From: an uncultured Myxococcales bacterium
Lineage (GTDB): Bacteria > Myxococcota_A > UBA9042 > DTJE01
DNA length: 47,848 nt
Direction: 5' to 3'
Assembly: GCA_903857665.1 (NCBI GenBank)
Contig: CAIOFV010000153.1
Coordinates: 1 to 47,848 of the forward strand
Each line of letters begins with the position of its first letter. Position 1 is the stretch's first letter. The position numbers were made by a program, and so were the translations under genes. The notes beneath the pieces were generated by a model, which saw only the letters and a list, made by a program, of their open reading frames with translations, ran no database searches and was not told the origin of the DNA. Shown piece after piece: positions 19,305 through 26,907 of this stretch.

Positions 19305-20072
19305 CTACTGATCGGGCACGAGGTACCGCGCGGCCACGCCGTCGATGTCCGGGCCCGTGGCCGACGGGTCGTGGGGATAGGGGACCCCGGTATCCGGGTT
19401 CGCCTGCGTCGCCGCCGACTGGATCCGGACGAAGCGGAACCCGTCGCGCCGCAGAATGTCCGCCTCGGCATCGCCTTGCGGCAGGTCGTCCAGGTCGAAC
19501 TCGTCGCCTCCCGCCGCATGCTGGTCGAACGGGGGAACATCGTTCGTGTCCACGTTCCACCGGACCGGCGTGATCCCCGCGAAGCCCTTCCACAGCGACG
19601 GGTCCGCCTGGTACTTCGTCGGGTCCGACGCGACGTAGGCGTGCGGGAACTCGACCCACGTCGTCCCGTCTGACGACACGGACACGATCGCCGGGTCCAG
19701 GAAGGCGGCGCTGCTGTTTCCGATGACGAACGGGTTTTCGAAAACGGCGAGGTCGGCTCCCGGCCCGTTCTGGACCCTCCGCCCCGACCATCGCAGCACC
19801 AGGAAGTCGTTGCCGCCCGCGACGTACCCCAGCGAAAAGACGTCGGTGCTGCCGGCCGAATCCCCGCCGCCCCGTACGCCGTTCACCGCCTTCTGCGGGT
19901 CCCCGAACCCCGCGCCCGTCGCCCCGGGGGCGGCAACCACGGTGTCCGCCACCACCCTTGTCAGACTTCCGGCGCTTTCGCACGCGGCGGCCCCGCACGC
20001 CAGTCCCGCGGCCGCCAACGAGATCCACGTCGCCACCGACGACCGGGAGCGCGTCGAGCCCTGTTCCTCCAC
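19305..20072 (-). CDS. LIC_13355-like surface lipoprotein
   Basis: 255 residues. A signal segment WISLAAAGLACGAAAC with two possible lipobox Cys. The mature domain has the pattern of the LIC_13355 family: DVFSLGYVAGGNDFLVLRW, NGPGADLAVFENPFVIG, then AIVSVSSDGTTWVEFPHAYV and FRFVRIQSA. This looks like a beta-sandwich of secreted proteins; function unknown. Start: GTG 20072, preceded by GGGAGG at a good distance. Second gene of an operon with the lipoprotein at 20140-20652 (67-nt gap). A related NGPGxDL motif occurs in the VWA/MopE protein next door. Confidence 0.78.
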   Translation of the reverse strand: MEEQGSTRSRSSVATWISLAAAGLACGAAACESAGSLTRVVADTVVAAPGATGAGFGDPQKAVNGVRGGGDSAGSTDVFSLGYVAGGNDFLVLRWSGRRVQNGPGADLAVFENPFVIGNSSAAFLDPAIVSVSSDGTTWVEFPHAYVASDPTKYQADPSLWKGFAGITPVRWNVDTNDVPPFDQHAAGGDEFDLDDLPQGDAEADILRRDGFRFVRIQSAATQANPDTGVPYPHDPSATGPDIDGVAARYLVPDQ

Positions 20073-20139
20073 AGTGGCCTCCCTGCGAATCGCGACGGGC
20101 CGGCCCGACGAGGGCGCCGGCCCGTCGCACGGATTCACG

Positions 20140-20652
20140 TCACTTCACCACGGGCGTCAGCGCCGTCCAGGAATAACCGCCGCAACCGGACTTCGTCGGG
20201 TCGGTGGGATCGGCGGGTGTCGCCGCCAGGGCCTCCGCCTCGTCGGCCGCGTCGTACCGGGTCTGGCAGAAGTACAGGATCGCCTGGACCGTCGCCCAGT
20301 CGAAGCGGCTCCACTTCCCGGGATCGAAGGTGTTGGCGTCGTCGTTGTGGGCGATCACCCAGTGCGCGCTGTTGTCGTAGCGCGTCAGCAGGAAGGTGCT
20401 GGACACCGGACCCGAGCCGGCATCCCCCGTCTGAACCCAGGCCGAGGACGTGATTTCGTGCTGCGCCCCGAACCCGTCGGCATACGTCCCGACGATGGCC
20501 AGAGGCGCCGCCTGCACATCCGCCGGCACGTCCGCCTGAACGGCGTCCAGATCACTGCTCGCGTTGTCCGAGTCGCACCCCGCCCCGGAAGCCAACGACA
20601 CAGCAATCAAGATCGCCCCGACACCACACGAGCTCCAGGTTCCGAACCGCAT
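20140..20652 (-). CDS. Hypothetical lipoprotein
   Basis: 170 residues. Signal segment VGAILIAVSLASGAGC with a lipobox, then an Asp/Ala-rich linker (DNASSDLDAVQADVPADV) and a compact domain: IVGTYADGFGAQHEIT, WVIAHNDDANTFDPGKWSRF and ILYFCQTRYDAADEAEAL. No function is known to me. Start: ATG 20652 with AAGGAGG just upstream on the minus strand. It precedes the LIC_13355-like gene in the same operon, so the two probably act together at the cell surface. Confidence 0.75.
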   Translation of the reverse strand: MRFGTWSSCGVGAILIAVSLASGAGCDSDNASSDLDAVQADVPADVQAAPLAIVGTYADGFGAQHEITSSAWVQTGDAGSGPVSSTFLLTRYDNSAHWVIAHNDDANTFDPGKWSRFDWATVQAILYFCQTRYDAADEAEALAATPADPTDPTKSGCGGYSWTALTPVVK

Positions 20653-21105
20653 TGGAATCCTCCTTGCCGCCGTTCGGGCAGGAAGAACCATCGGTCCGTC
20701 CCAGATGTCCGTCGCCAGGTTTGCGAGGGGAACTGAGGGCCCGGCCGCATTTGTTTCCTCCCGAAACAGCGTGCGCCTGCGGTCGACGTGCAGTGTCCTG
20801 ACTCCCGGATCGTCCTCCCCCAGACCTTCCCGGCGCGCCCGCGCCCGTGGTCACCCTGGGTTCGTCCCCGGTTACAGTTGCGGGGGCAGTGCCGGCATCT
20901 GACCGGCTTCCTGCACCGTCGAACCATCGCGGTTGTACCTTCCCCGAGGGCGCCGGTCAAGGTTGCCGCCCGGGTCCCCCCCTCCCGCCAACGCCTCCCT
21001 GGCCCGTCCATCCTGTTCGAGGCGCGATCTTTCGGCTCTAAAGGTTTTCGCCGCGATTGCCGAACAACCACCCGAACCATGCTCGGACTGGGCGGGAGGA
21101 ACAAG
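20653..21105. other. Intergenic region between divergent lipoprotein genes
   Basis: About 450 bases between divergent starts. It must hold promoters for both sides, but I could not assign convincing ones; the best plus-strand candidate is TTCGAG-17-TAAAGG ending near 21045. Open frames here lack coding character. Confidence 0.5.
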
Positions 21106-23088
21106 ATGAAGACGATGAATGGCGCACTCAGCTTCGCGACTTTCCTGAGTGCGGTGAGCCTCTGCGGCTGCACGCCTGCTGCCGCCGGCGACACGACCCC
21201 GGTGGTCCCCCAGGGGTCCTACCAGTCGGCGGCCTGCGGTGGAACGGGCAGCGAGGTCCTCCTGCTCGTCGATACGTCGGCGCGCATGGGCGACCCGTCC
21301 GGCTACAAGCAGGGCAGCAAGTACCTGACCCGCGAGCAGCTGGTCGTGGACGCGCTGAAGCGCACGCTGCCGCAGGTCAAGAAGGCCGTGGACTTCGGCC
21401 TCCTGACGTTCCCCTGGATCGACAAGAAGGACGGCGGCAACACGGCCCTCTGCCCGGCCTCCTGCGACGTCGAGGACGTGGTCGTCCAGCCCGGCGATCC
21501 CTACGGCTGGATCGTTTCCCGCCTGGAAGGCATCGAAACCGGCGGCAAGGCGGCGGTCGGGAAGGCCCTGCTGAAGGCTCGCGACTACTACAACGGTCAT
21601 GCGGCGAACGGTCGCTCGCGCGCGGTCATCCTGTTCGTGGGCGGCGGCGACACCTGCACCGGCGACGCCCTGGCCGCGATCGACGCCCTGAAGGCCATCG
21701 GCGTCACCACCCTGGTCGTTTCCTACGACAACGCTCCCGATCAGGCGCTGCTGGCCACCCTGGCCTCCCATGGTGGAAAGTCCGCCCTCCAGTTCATCAA
21801 GCCCGATTCCGACATCACCATGGTCCAGGACGCCCTGGCCACGTCCACCGCCGTCGAGATCTGCGACGGCATCGACAACGACTGCGACGGCCTGACGGAC
21901 GAGGGATTCGACGAGGACGGCGACGGCTGGTCGACCTGCATGGGCGACTGCAACGATCACGACGCGACCATCTACCCGGGCGCCAACGAAGGCCCCCACA
22001 CGGCCCCGTACAGCGCTGCTCGGGTCGTCACGTTCTTCCAGGGCACCACGAAGGCGGGCGCGGCGGTCAACGCCGTTTCCTCGAACCCGGCCGAGGCGCT
22101 GGACTACGACCTGGCGGACAACGACAGCGTGTTCTTCTCGCTGGGCTTCGACGGGTTCATCGAGGTCGAGTTCGACTGCCCCGTCCAGAACGGCCCGGGC
22201 AACGACCTTCGGATCTATGAAAAGACGTACAAGGGCAGCACGGTGTACTCGACGGAAACCGCCGACGTGTACGCGTTCGACCCGCCGAACCATGTGTGGG
22301 TCAAGCTGGGCCAGGCCACCAACCTGCCGGTCACCGCCCGTCCGAACGTCACCAGCGAATTCGACCTCGGCACCATCCAGTACGCCAACCGGATCCGCAT
22401 CGTCAACGCAACCCCGATCGCCAGCGTCGAGGCCACCAACGACGGGTTCGACGTCAACGGCGTGTACGCGCTGCACGATTGCGGCGGCTGCGACGGCAAG
22501 GATAACGACTGCGACGGCCAGACCGACGAGGGCTACAACCTGGGCACCCGCTGCACCGAGACCGTGGGCGCCGCCTGCCAGGTGTCCGGCAAGCTGATCT
22601 GCGACGGCAGCGGCTTCGGGACCTTCTGCCTGACCCCCGCCATCCAGATCTCCGCGGAGTTCTGCGACGGCATCGACAACAACTGCGACGGCCAGATCGA
22701 CGAGAACCTGAGCCAGGCGTGCGAAACGACCTGTGGCAAGGGCCACCAGGCCTGCACGATGGGCGCGTGGGGCACCTGCGTGGTCGACAAGCCCAAGATC
22801 GAGCTGTGCAACGGCGTCGATGACAACTGCGACGGCCAGGTGGATGAGGGCTTCGACGTGGGCGCGGCCTGCTACGTCGGCAAGAACGCCTGCGCCGCCA
22901 TGGGCGTGAAGGTCTGCTCCGCGGACGGCCTGGAAACCGAGTGCCAGCCCATCGCCGGTGGTCCGGCCGGCACGGGCGTCGAGATCTGCAACGGCCTCGA
23001 CGACGATTGCGACGGCATCATCGACAACGGCAAGGGCCTCTGCCCGGCCGGCCAGATCTGCTACAAGGGCCAGTGCGTGTACGACTGA
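21106..23088 (+). CDS. VWA-domain lipoprotein with MopE-type metal-binding repeats
   Basis: 660 residues. Signal peptide with lipobox VSLCGC. A von Willebrand A domain (about 50-250) starts at EVLLLVDTSARMGD; the MIDAS reads DxSxR rather than DxSxS. Five copies of the putative metal-binding repeat follow, for example EICDGIDNDCDGLTDEG, GKDNDCDGQTDEG, GIDNNCDGQIDEN, GVDDNCDGQVDEG and GLDDDCDGIIDNG. Between copies one and two lies a domain with VQNGPGNDLRIYEKTYKGS, similar to the LIC_13355-like neighbour. These repeats are common in Myxococcota surface proteins and resemble the copper-binding MopE motif. ATG 21106 has GGAGGA at 21095-21100. Confidence 0.87.
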   Translation: MKTMNGALSFATFLSAVSLCGCTPAAAGDTTPVVPQGSYQSAACGGTGSEVLLLVDTSARMGDPSGYKQGSKYLTREQLVVDALKRTLPQVKKAVDFGLLTFPWIDKKDGGNTALCPASCDVEDVVVQPGDPYGWIVSRLEGIETGGKAAVGKALLKARDYYNGHAANGRSRAVILFVGGGDTCTGDALAAIDALKAIGVTTLVVSYDNAPDQALLATLASHGGKSALQFIKPDSDITMVQDALATSTAVEICDGIDNDCDGLTDEGFDEDGDGWSTCMGDCNDHDATIYPGANEGPHTAPYSAARVVTFFQGTTKAGAAVNAVSSNPAEALDYDLADNDSVFFSLGFDGFIEVEFDCPVQNGPGNDLRIYEKTYKGSTVYSTETADVYAFDPPNHVWVKLGQATNLPVTARPNVTSEFDLGTIQYANRIRIVNATPIASVEATNDGFDVNGVYALHDCGGCDGKDNDCDGQTDEGYNLGTRCTETVGAACQVSGKLICDGSGFGTFCLTPAIQISAEFCDGIDNNCDGQIDENLSQACETTCGKGHQACTMGAWGTCVVDKPKIELCNGVDDNCDGQVDEGFDVGAACYVGKNACAAMGVKVCSADGLETECQPIAGGPAGTGVEICNGLDDDCDGIIDNGKGLCPAGQICYKGQCVYD

Positions 23089-23095
23089 CAGCCTC

Positions 23096-23115
23096 CGATC
23101 GGCTTCTGCCGGTCG
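23096..23115 (+). terminator. Probable terminator of the VWA/MopE gene
   Basis: CGATCGGC and GCCGGTCG form an 8-bp stem (one G-T pair) with a TTCT loop, 7 nt after the TGA stop. The tail CCCGTTCTTCCCT is only modestly T-rich. Confidence 0.5.
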
Positions 23116-23204
23116 CCCGTTCTTCCCTCCCCCAACCCATTCCCTGTTCCCCGACTGGAACCTCCCCTGAATGACAGCGGGGGGTTCCCCCTGCCACCGT
23201 GCCT

Positions 23205-23320
23205 CGCCCGGGCCGTCCAGGCAGAAGGGTGCAGGGGCCTGTCATCGCCCGGGCCGTCCAGGCAGATGGGCGCGGGGGCCTGTCATCACCCGGGCCGTCC
23301 AGGAGGATGGGTGGAGGAAC
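23205..23320. repeat. 41-bp tandem repeat, about 2.8 copies
   Basis: Unit 1 is 23205-23245, unit 2 is 23246-23286 and unit 3 is truncated from 23287 to about 23320. Each begins with CGCCCGGGCCGTCCAGG or a one-base variant, and the first two end in GGGGCCTGTCAT. 41 is not a multiple of three, and the region lies between convergent genes, so it is non-coding. CCCGGG at the start of each unit is palindromic. Confidence 0.85.
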
Positions 23321-23360
23321 CGGTGTCCCGGGGGATGGAAGGGGGGCGCAACAACGGGCG

Positions 23361-24398
23361 TCAGCGGGACAGGACCCAGAGCACCGTGATCGGCGCGTCG
23401 TCCGCGGTCGGCGACCAGGTGACCTGGACCACGGCGGAAGACCCGTTGACGCAGAACGGCTGGCGCGACGTTTCGGTTCCCTTCTCGTCCACCAGGACCA
23501 GTTCGTCGCCGACGATGCCGAGCGTCGTCGGGTCCGTCGGGACGGCCGGATTCATGTGGACGCCGTCGCACAGGCAGCCGTCCCCCTGCTTGCTGCAGGT
23601 GGTGGCGAACTCGTCCACGATGGCGGTCGCCTTGCAGGACTGGCCGTCCGGGAAGCACGACGCCGGCGCCTGGAACGTGCTGACGCGTACGTTGCGCTCC
23701 AGGAAGACCGACTCGGAGGTTTCGGTGAAGTCCACGATGCCCGTCTGCTCGAGGCTCCAGGTCCCCGTGCGCGTCGGGCAGTAGACGGGTGGGGGCAGCG
23801 TGAACGGCGCGCCGTCAGCGCAGGCACCCAGCAGCCGCCAGGTCCCGGGGATGGCGCCGCCGCACGGGGTGAAGCCCGCCTTCACCTTCGCGCAATCGAC
23901 CGCCTGGGGCGCCGTGACGTTCGCCAGGATGCCGGCGTACCGACCCGCGCCGGGGATGTCCCCGGCCAGGCGGCCCTCGCTGGCGCCCGAACCCTCGATC
24001 GCCTTCCAGGCCCCGTCCACCCACCGGGCCAGGACGGCCTCCCGTCCGGTCCCGGGGTCGCCGTCGTAGACGATGGAAAGGCGGGCGGCCGGCGTGAACA
24101 CCATCCCTTCGGGGGCGACGACGTAGACGCTGGTGATCGAACCGTCTGCCGCAGGCGAGGGGGACAGCGTCACCTCGGTGTCCTGGCCCAGCGCACCGGC
24201 CGGGATGGCCAGCGAACCCCATCCCTGCCCGGTGGCCACGGTGCCGCCCGTCGTGGCGACGATGGCCTGGCTGAACGAACCGCCGACGTCGGGATCCGGC
24301 GTTCCGTTCGGATCGGCGCTGTCGCCACCGCAGGACAGCACCCGCAGGGCCGCCCACACGGCCGCCAGGGTGCCGACATTCTTCCACATGGACCGCAT
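23361..24398 (-). CDS. Lipoprotein with ZU5-like N-terminal domain
   Basis: 345 residues. Signal peptide with lipobox RVLSC (Cys23) followed by GG. Residues about 45-150 resemble a ZU5-type beta domain: GGTVATGQGWGSLAIPAGAL, then TEVTLSPSPAADG and APEGMVFTPAARLSIVYD. The C-terminal half has eight or more Cys (CLCDGVHMNP, ATTCSKQGDG) and probably forms a separate disulfide-bonded domain. No enzymatic motif. ATG 24398 with AGGAGG. Its 3' end faces the VWA/MopE gene across the tandem repeat. Confidence 0.75.
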   Translation of the reverse strand: MRSMWKNVGTLAAVWAALRVLSCGGDSADPNGTPDPDVGGSFSQAIVATTGGTVATGQGWGSLAIPAGALGQDTEVTLSPSPAADGSITSVYVVAPEGMVFTPAARLSIVYDGDPGTGREAVLARWVDGAWKAIEGSGASEGRLAGDIPGAGRYAGILANVTAPQAVDCAKVKAGFTPCGGAIPGTWRLLGACADGAPFTLPPPVYCPTRTGTWSLEQTGIVDFTETSESVFLERNVRVSTFQAPASCFPDGQSCKATAIVDEFATTCSKQGDGCLCDGVHMNPAVPTDPTTLGIVGDELVLVDEKGTETSRQPFCVNGSSAVVQVTWSPTADDAPITVLWVLSR

Positions 24399-24425
24399 GA
24401 AGGCCTCCTGCCCGGACCCGGCTCG

Positions 24426-24453
24426 ATTGTCCCGCCACCCGGGGGACCGTCAA
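24426..24453 (-). promoter_or_regulatory. Promoter of the ZU5-like lipoprotein
   Basis: Minus strand: TTGACG (24453-24448), a 16-nt spacer and GACAAT (24431-24426), giving a leader of about 20 nt before ATG 24398. Confidence 0.5.
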
Positions 24454-24561
24454 GTTTTCTGCCGGTAGCCACGTATGCAGTCAGAGGGTTGCGTGGACGG
24501 AGTCTTCCTCGCGATGGACGGGACGGGTTCGAAGGGGAGTCGGGAGAGGGGATTCCGGGGA

Positions 24562-26238
24562 CTAGTGGGACCAGATGTTCGCGGTGACCTGGCCGGTCTT
24601 GTACCAGTCCGTCGATTGGGCGCCGGAGGAACTGACCCACGTCAGGAAGTTCGGGTAGGCGGACGACAGCTCCACTTCCTCGAGGGGCCACGCCCACGCC
24701 ACGGGGATGTCCAGTGCGAACGGCAGGTTGCAGACCGACTTGTACCAGCGACCGGCGGACTTGCTGGAGTTGTCGTCGCCCGTCCCGAACAGCTTCGAGT
24801 CGGCCAGGTCCGTCGGCGCATGGTCGGGCAGGTGGATCTCGTGGCCACGCTCACCGGTGCGATAGATGAAGGGATCCCACGGCGGGGCGCCGAGGGTGTT
24901 GGGATCCTGCGCCGCCTTGAAGGTGATCTTCAGTTCGAACGTGGGCCCGTCGCCGTCGTAGCAGCCCGCTTCCGTGTTGAAGTACAGGCAGGTGCGCTTC
25001 TGGTTGATGAAGGTGCCCTGGTCGTCGAAGATCTTGTAGACCAGCTTGCTCTGGCCGGCCTCGGCAGTGACGGGAACCGCGGTGCCACCGTTGGTCGTCA
25101 GCACCGCCGTCTGGACGACGGACGGGGCGATGCCGGGGAACTGGATCGCGAAGCCGTCACGATTCGCGGAACCCCATGCCGCCAACTGGAACGTGGCGGT
25201 GAGGTTCCACACCTGGCCGGCCTTGTTTTCGGCCCGCTGGAACCGATACTTCAGCACGACGTCGTTGAAGTCGTAGTCGCCGTGGCTCGGCCACGAGTCC
25301 TCGTACACGAAGGTGCCGAAGCCGAGCTGCGACGGCGTGAAGATGTCGAAGGCGAGGTTCGGGTTGTTCGGGTAGTCGTCGTTGGCGTCCAGCACGCCGT
25401 CCCCGTCCGCGTCCTTGACCTCCGGCACCGGCGCGAGGGTGGTCACGTCGATGGCGTCGGCCGGGATCGAGGTCACGGAGTAGATGGTGTCGTTGAAGTC
25501 GTGATCGCACCCGGTGCCGGGGCTGCGATTCATGTCCTCCATGCCCAGGACCACGAAGCCGGACTTCGTGTCGTTCAGGAGGACCGTGTGGGCCCGAAGC
25601 GTCGGGTCCGCCTCGGGGTTGAGCGCCATGATCGTGTAGTACACCGCGCCGCCCCCGGGCGGGCCGCCCGTCGGGTTCGTCGTGACGCCGGTCGTGCTGT
25701 CGAAGCCGTTCGCGATGACCGCGAAGCCGACGTTCGTTCCAGCGGTGTAGTGCCCGATCTTCTGGGTGTCGCCGGAGTGCATGCCGGCCGACGAACCGCC
25801 GTCGTTGTAATAGGAAGCGTTCGGGAAGATGACCGTTTCGCTGATCCCGTTCCGGGTCGTCGGGATGTTGTCGTCCGGGAACGTGAAGTACGCCAGCGAG
25901 TTCTTGTACCCGGCGGCCTCGTGGATGAAGGTCACGTAAACGTCCGCGTCCTTCTTCAGGTGCACGTTCGCGCCGAAGTCGCCGGAGATCAGGTCCGGGT
26001 TGGTGGTCAGGATGTTGCGCTGCTCGGGCAGCGCCGCGGCCAGGCGCGTCAGGAAGTCGCTGGGAACGGTCATCTTCTTGTCGATGACCTTCGGGATGCC
26101 CGAGCTGTCATGGCTGGTGGAATAGGGCGTCTTCACGAACCGCCACGTCAGCTTGCCGTTGCCGTCGAAGGTGAGGGCCATGGCCGCCGTCGAAACGACC
26201 AGCAGGGCCGTCACCACGAGGATGCGAATCGTCTTCAT
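24562..26238 (-). CDS. LruC-domain secreted protein (DUF4114/DUF4842 type)
   Basis: 558 residues. Cleavable signal peptide (ILVVTALLVVSTAAMA). The middle domain has FTFPDDNIPTTRNGISET and GTNVGFAVIANGF as in DUF4114. A calcium-binding-type acidic repeat DADGDGVLDANDDYPNN follows, and the C-terminal half matches LruC proteins first named in Leptospira: SHGDYDFNDVVLKYRF, then IPVAWAWPLEEVELSSAYP and FLTWVSSSG. Role: exported, unknown. ATG 26238 has GGGGGG at a good distance; ATG 26244 overlaps the previous stop (ATGA) and is equally possible. Translationally coupled to the lipoprotein upstream. Confidence 0.87.
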   Translation of the reverse strand: MKTIRILVVTALLVVSTAAMALTFDGNGKLTWRFVKTPYSTSHDSSGIPKVIDKKMTVPSDFLTRLAAALPEQRNILTTNPDLISGDFGANVHLKKDADVYVTFIHEAAGYKNSLAYFTFPDDNIPTTRNGISETVIFPNASYYNDGGSSAGMHSGDTQKIGHYTAGTNVGFAVIANGFDSTTGVTTNPTGGPPGGGAVYYTIMALNPEADPTLRAHTVLLNDTKSGFVVLGMEDMNRSPGTGCDHDFNDTIYSVTSIPADAIDVTTLAPVPEVKDADGDGVLDANDDYPNNPNLAFDIFTPSQLGFGTFVYEDSWPSHGDYDFNDVVLKYRFQRAENKAGQVWNLTATFQLAAWGSANRDGFAIQFPGIAPSVVQTAVLTTNGGTAVPVTAEAGQSKLVYKIFDDQGTFINQKRTCLYFNTEAGCYDGDGPTFELKITFKAAQDPNTLGAPPWDPFIYRTGERGHEIHLPDHAPTDLADSKLFGTGDDNSSKSAGRWYKSVCNLPFALDIPVAWAWPLEEVELSSAYPNFLTWVSSSGAQSTDWYKTGQVTANIWSH

Positions 26239-26240
26239 GG

Positions 26241-26723
26241 TCATTCCCCCCTTCCGAATTCGGCGGACACCAGGCCGCCCGTCACGGGCACGCGGTCCCG
26301 GTTCTTGGCGCCCATGATGTTGACGACGATGTTGACCGCCGACTGGTCCGTTGGAAGCACGGCGGTTCCGGTCCAGATCCCGTCGGCGTCGGTCATCCCC
26401 TCGGCCAGCAGGGTCTGGAACCCCTGCAGTTCCGAAGCGTCGTCATAGATGGACACGACGACGTCCGGGAACGGCGTGCCGTCCAGGTGCACGACGGTGA
26501 CCTGGATTTCCAGGTCGGCCGTCATCCGCCAGTTGAACTCCGGCTGCGCCCACACGTTCTGGCTCATGCAGGACAGCCCCGTCACGTCGACCAGGAGGTT
26601 GTCGGAAGTCCAGCCATCGGGATAGGCGTCTTCCTCGTAGGGAAGCCCCTTTTCGCCCGACCCGGCGCAACCGGCGACGGCCACGACCGCCCCCAGGATC
26701 ATCCAGAAGCCTCGATTTCTCAT
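26241..26723 (-). CDS. Hypothetical lipoprotein coupled to LruC
   Basis: 160 residues. Signal segment FWMILGAVVAVAGC with a lipobox. The mature part looks like one Ig-like or carboxypeptidase-regulatory-like beta domain: LEIQVTVVHLDGTPFPDVVV, then TDADGIWTGTAVLPTDQSAV. This pattern (polar side-chain repeat with DADG) is common in surface proteins. ATG 26723 follows AAGGAGGA; the longer in-frame start at 26738 lies on that ribosome binding site. Its TGA overlaps the possible ATG of the LruC gene, so the two are co-translated. Confidence 0.75.
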   Translation of the reverse strand: MRNRGFWMILGAVVAVAGCAGSGEKGLPYEEDAYPDGWTSDNLLVDVTGLSCMSQNVWAQPEFNWRMTADLEIQVTVVHLDGTPFPDVVVSIYDDASELQGFQTLLAEGMTDADGIWTGTAVLPTDQSAVNIVVNIMGAKNRDRVPVTGGLVSAEFGRGE

Positions 26724-26838
26724 GGGATCCTCCTTCATGCCCGACGCCTTCAGGGAGCGGCATTCCTGGTTTCCGGCTGCCGCGCTTGGACCCTTGGCGC
26801 AAGGATGCTGGGAAACGTATCGGTCCGTACCGAGCAGA

Positions 26839-26868
26839 AGTTTAGGGGGGAGCCGCGCCGGGTGACAA
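26839..26868 (-). promoter_or_regulatory. Candidate promoter of the lipoprotein/LruC operon
   Basis: Minus strand: TTGTCA (26868-26863), an 18-nt spacer and TAAACT (26844-26839), followed by a leader of about 110 nt. Confidence 0.45.
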
Positions 26869-26907
26869 ACGTACGACCGGGGAGAGGAACCCCGGCCGAA
26901 CCCGACG

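Noticed and set aside
23205..23320. CRISPR-like array
   Set aside because: The units are contiguous with no variable spacers, and no cas genes are present.
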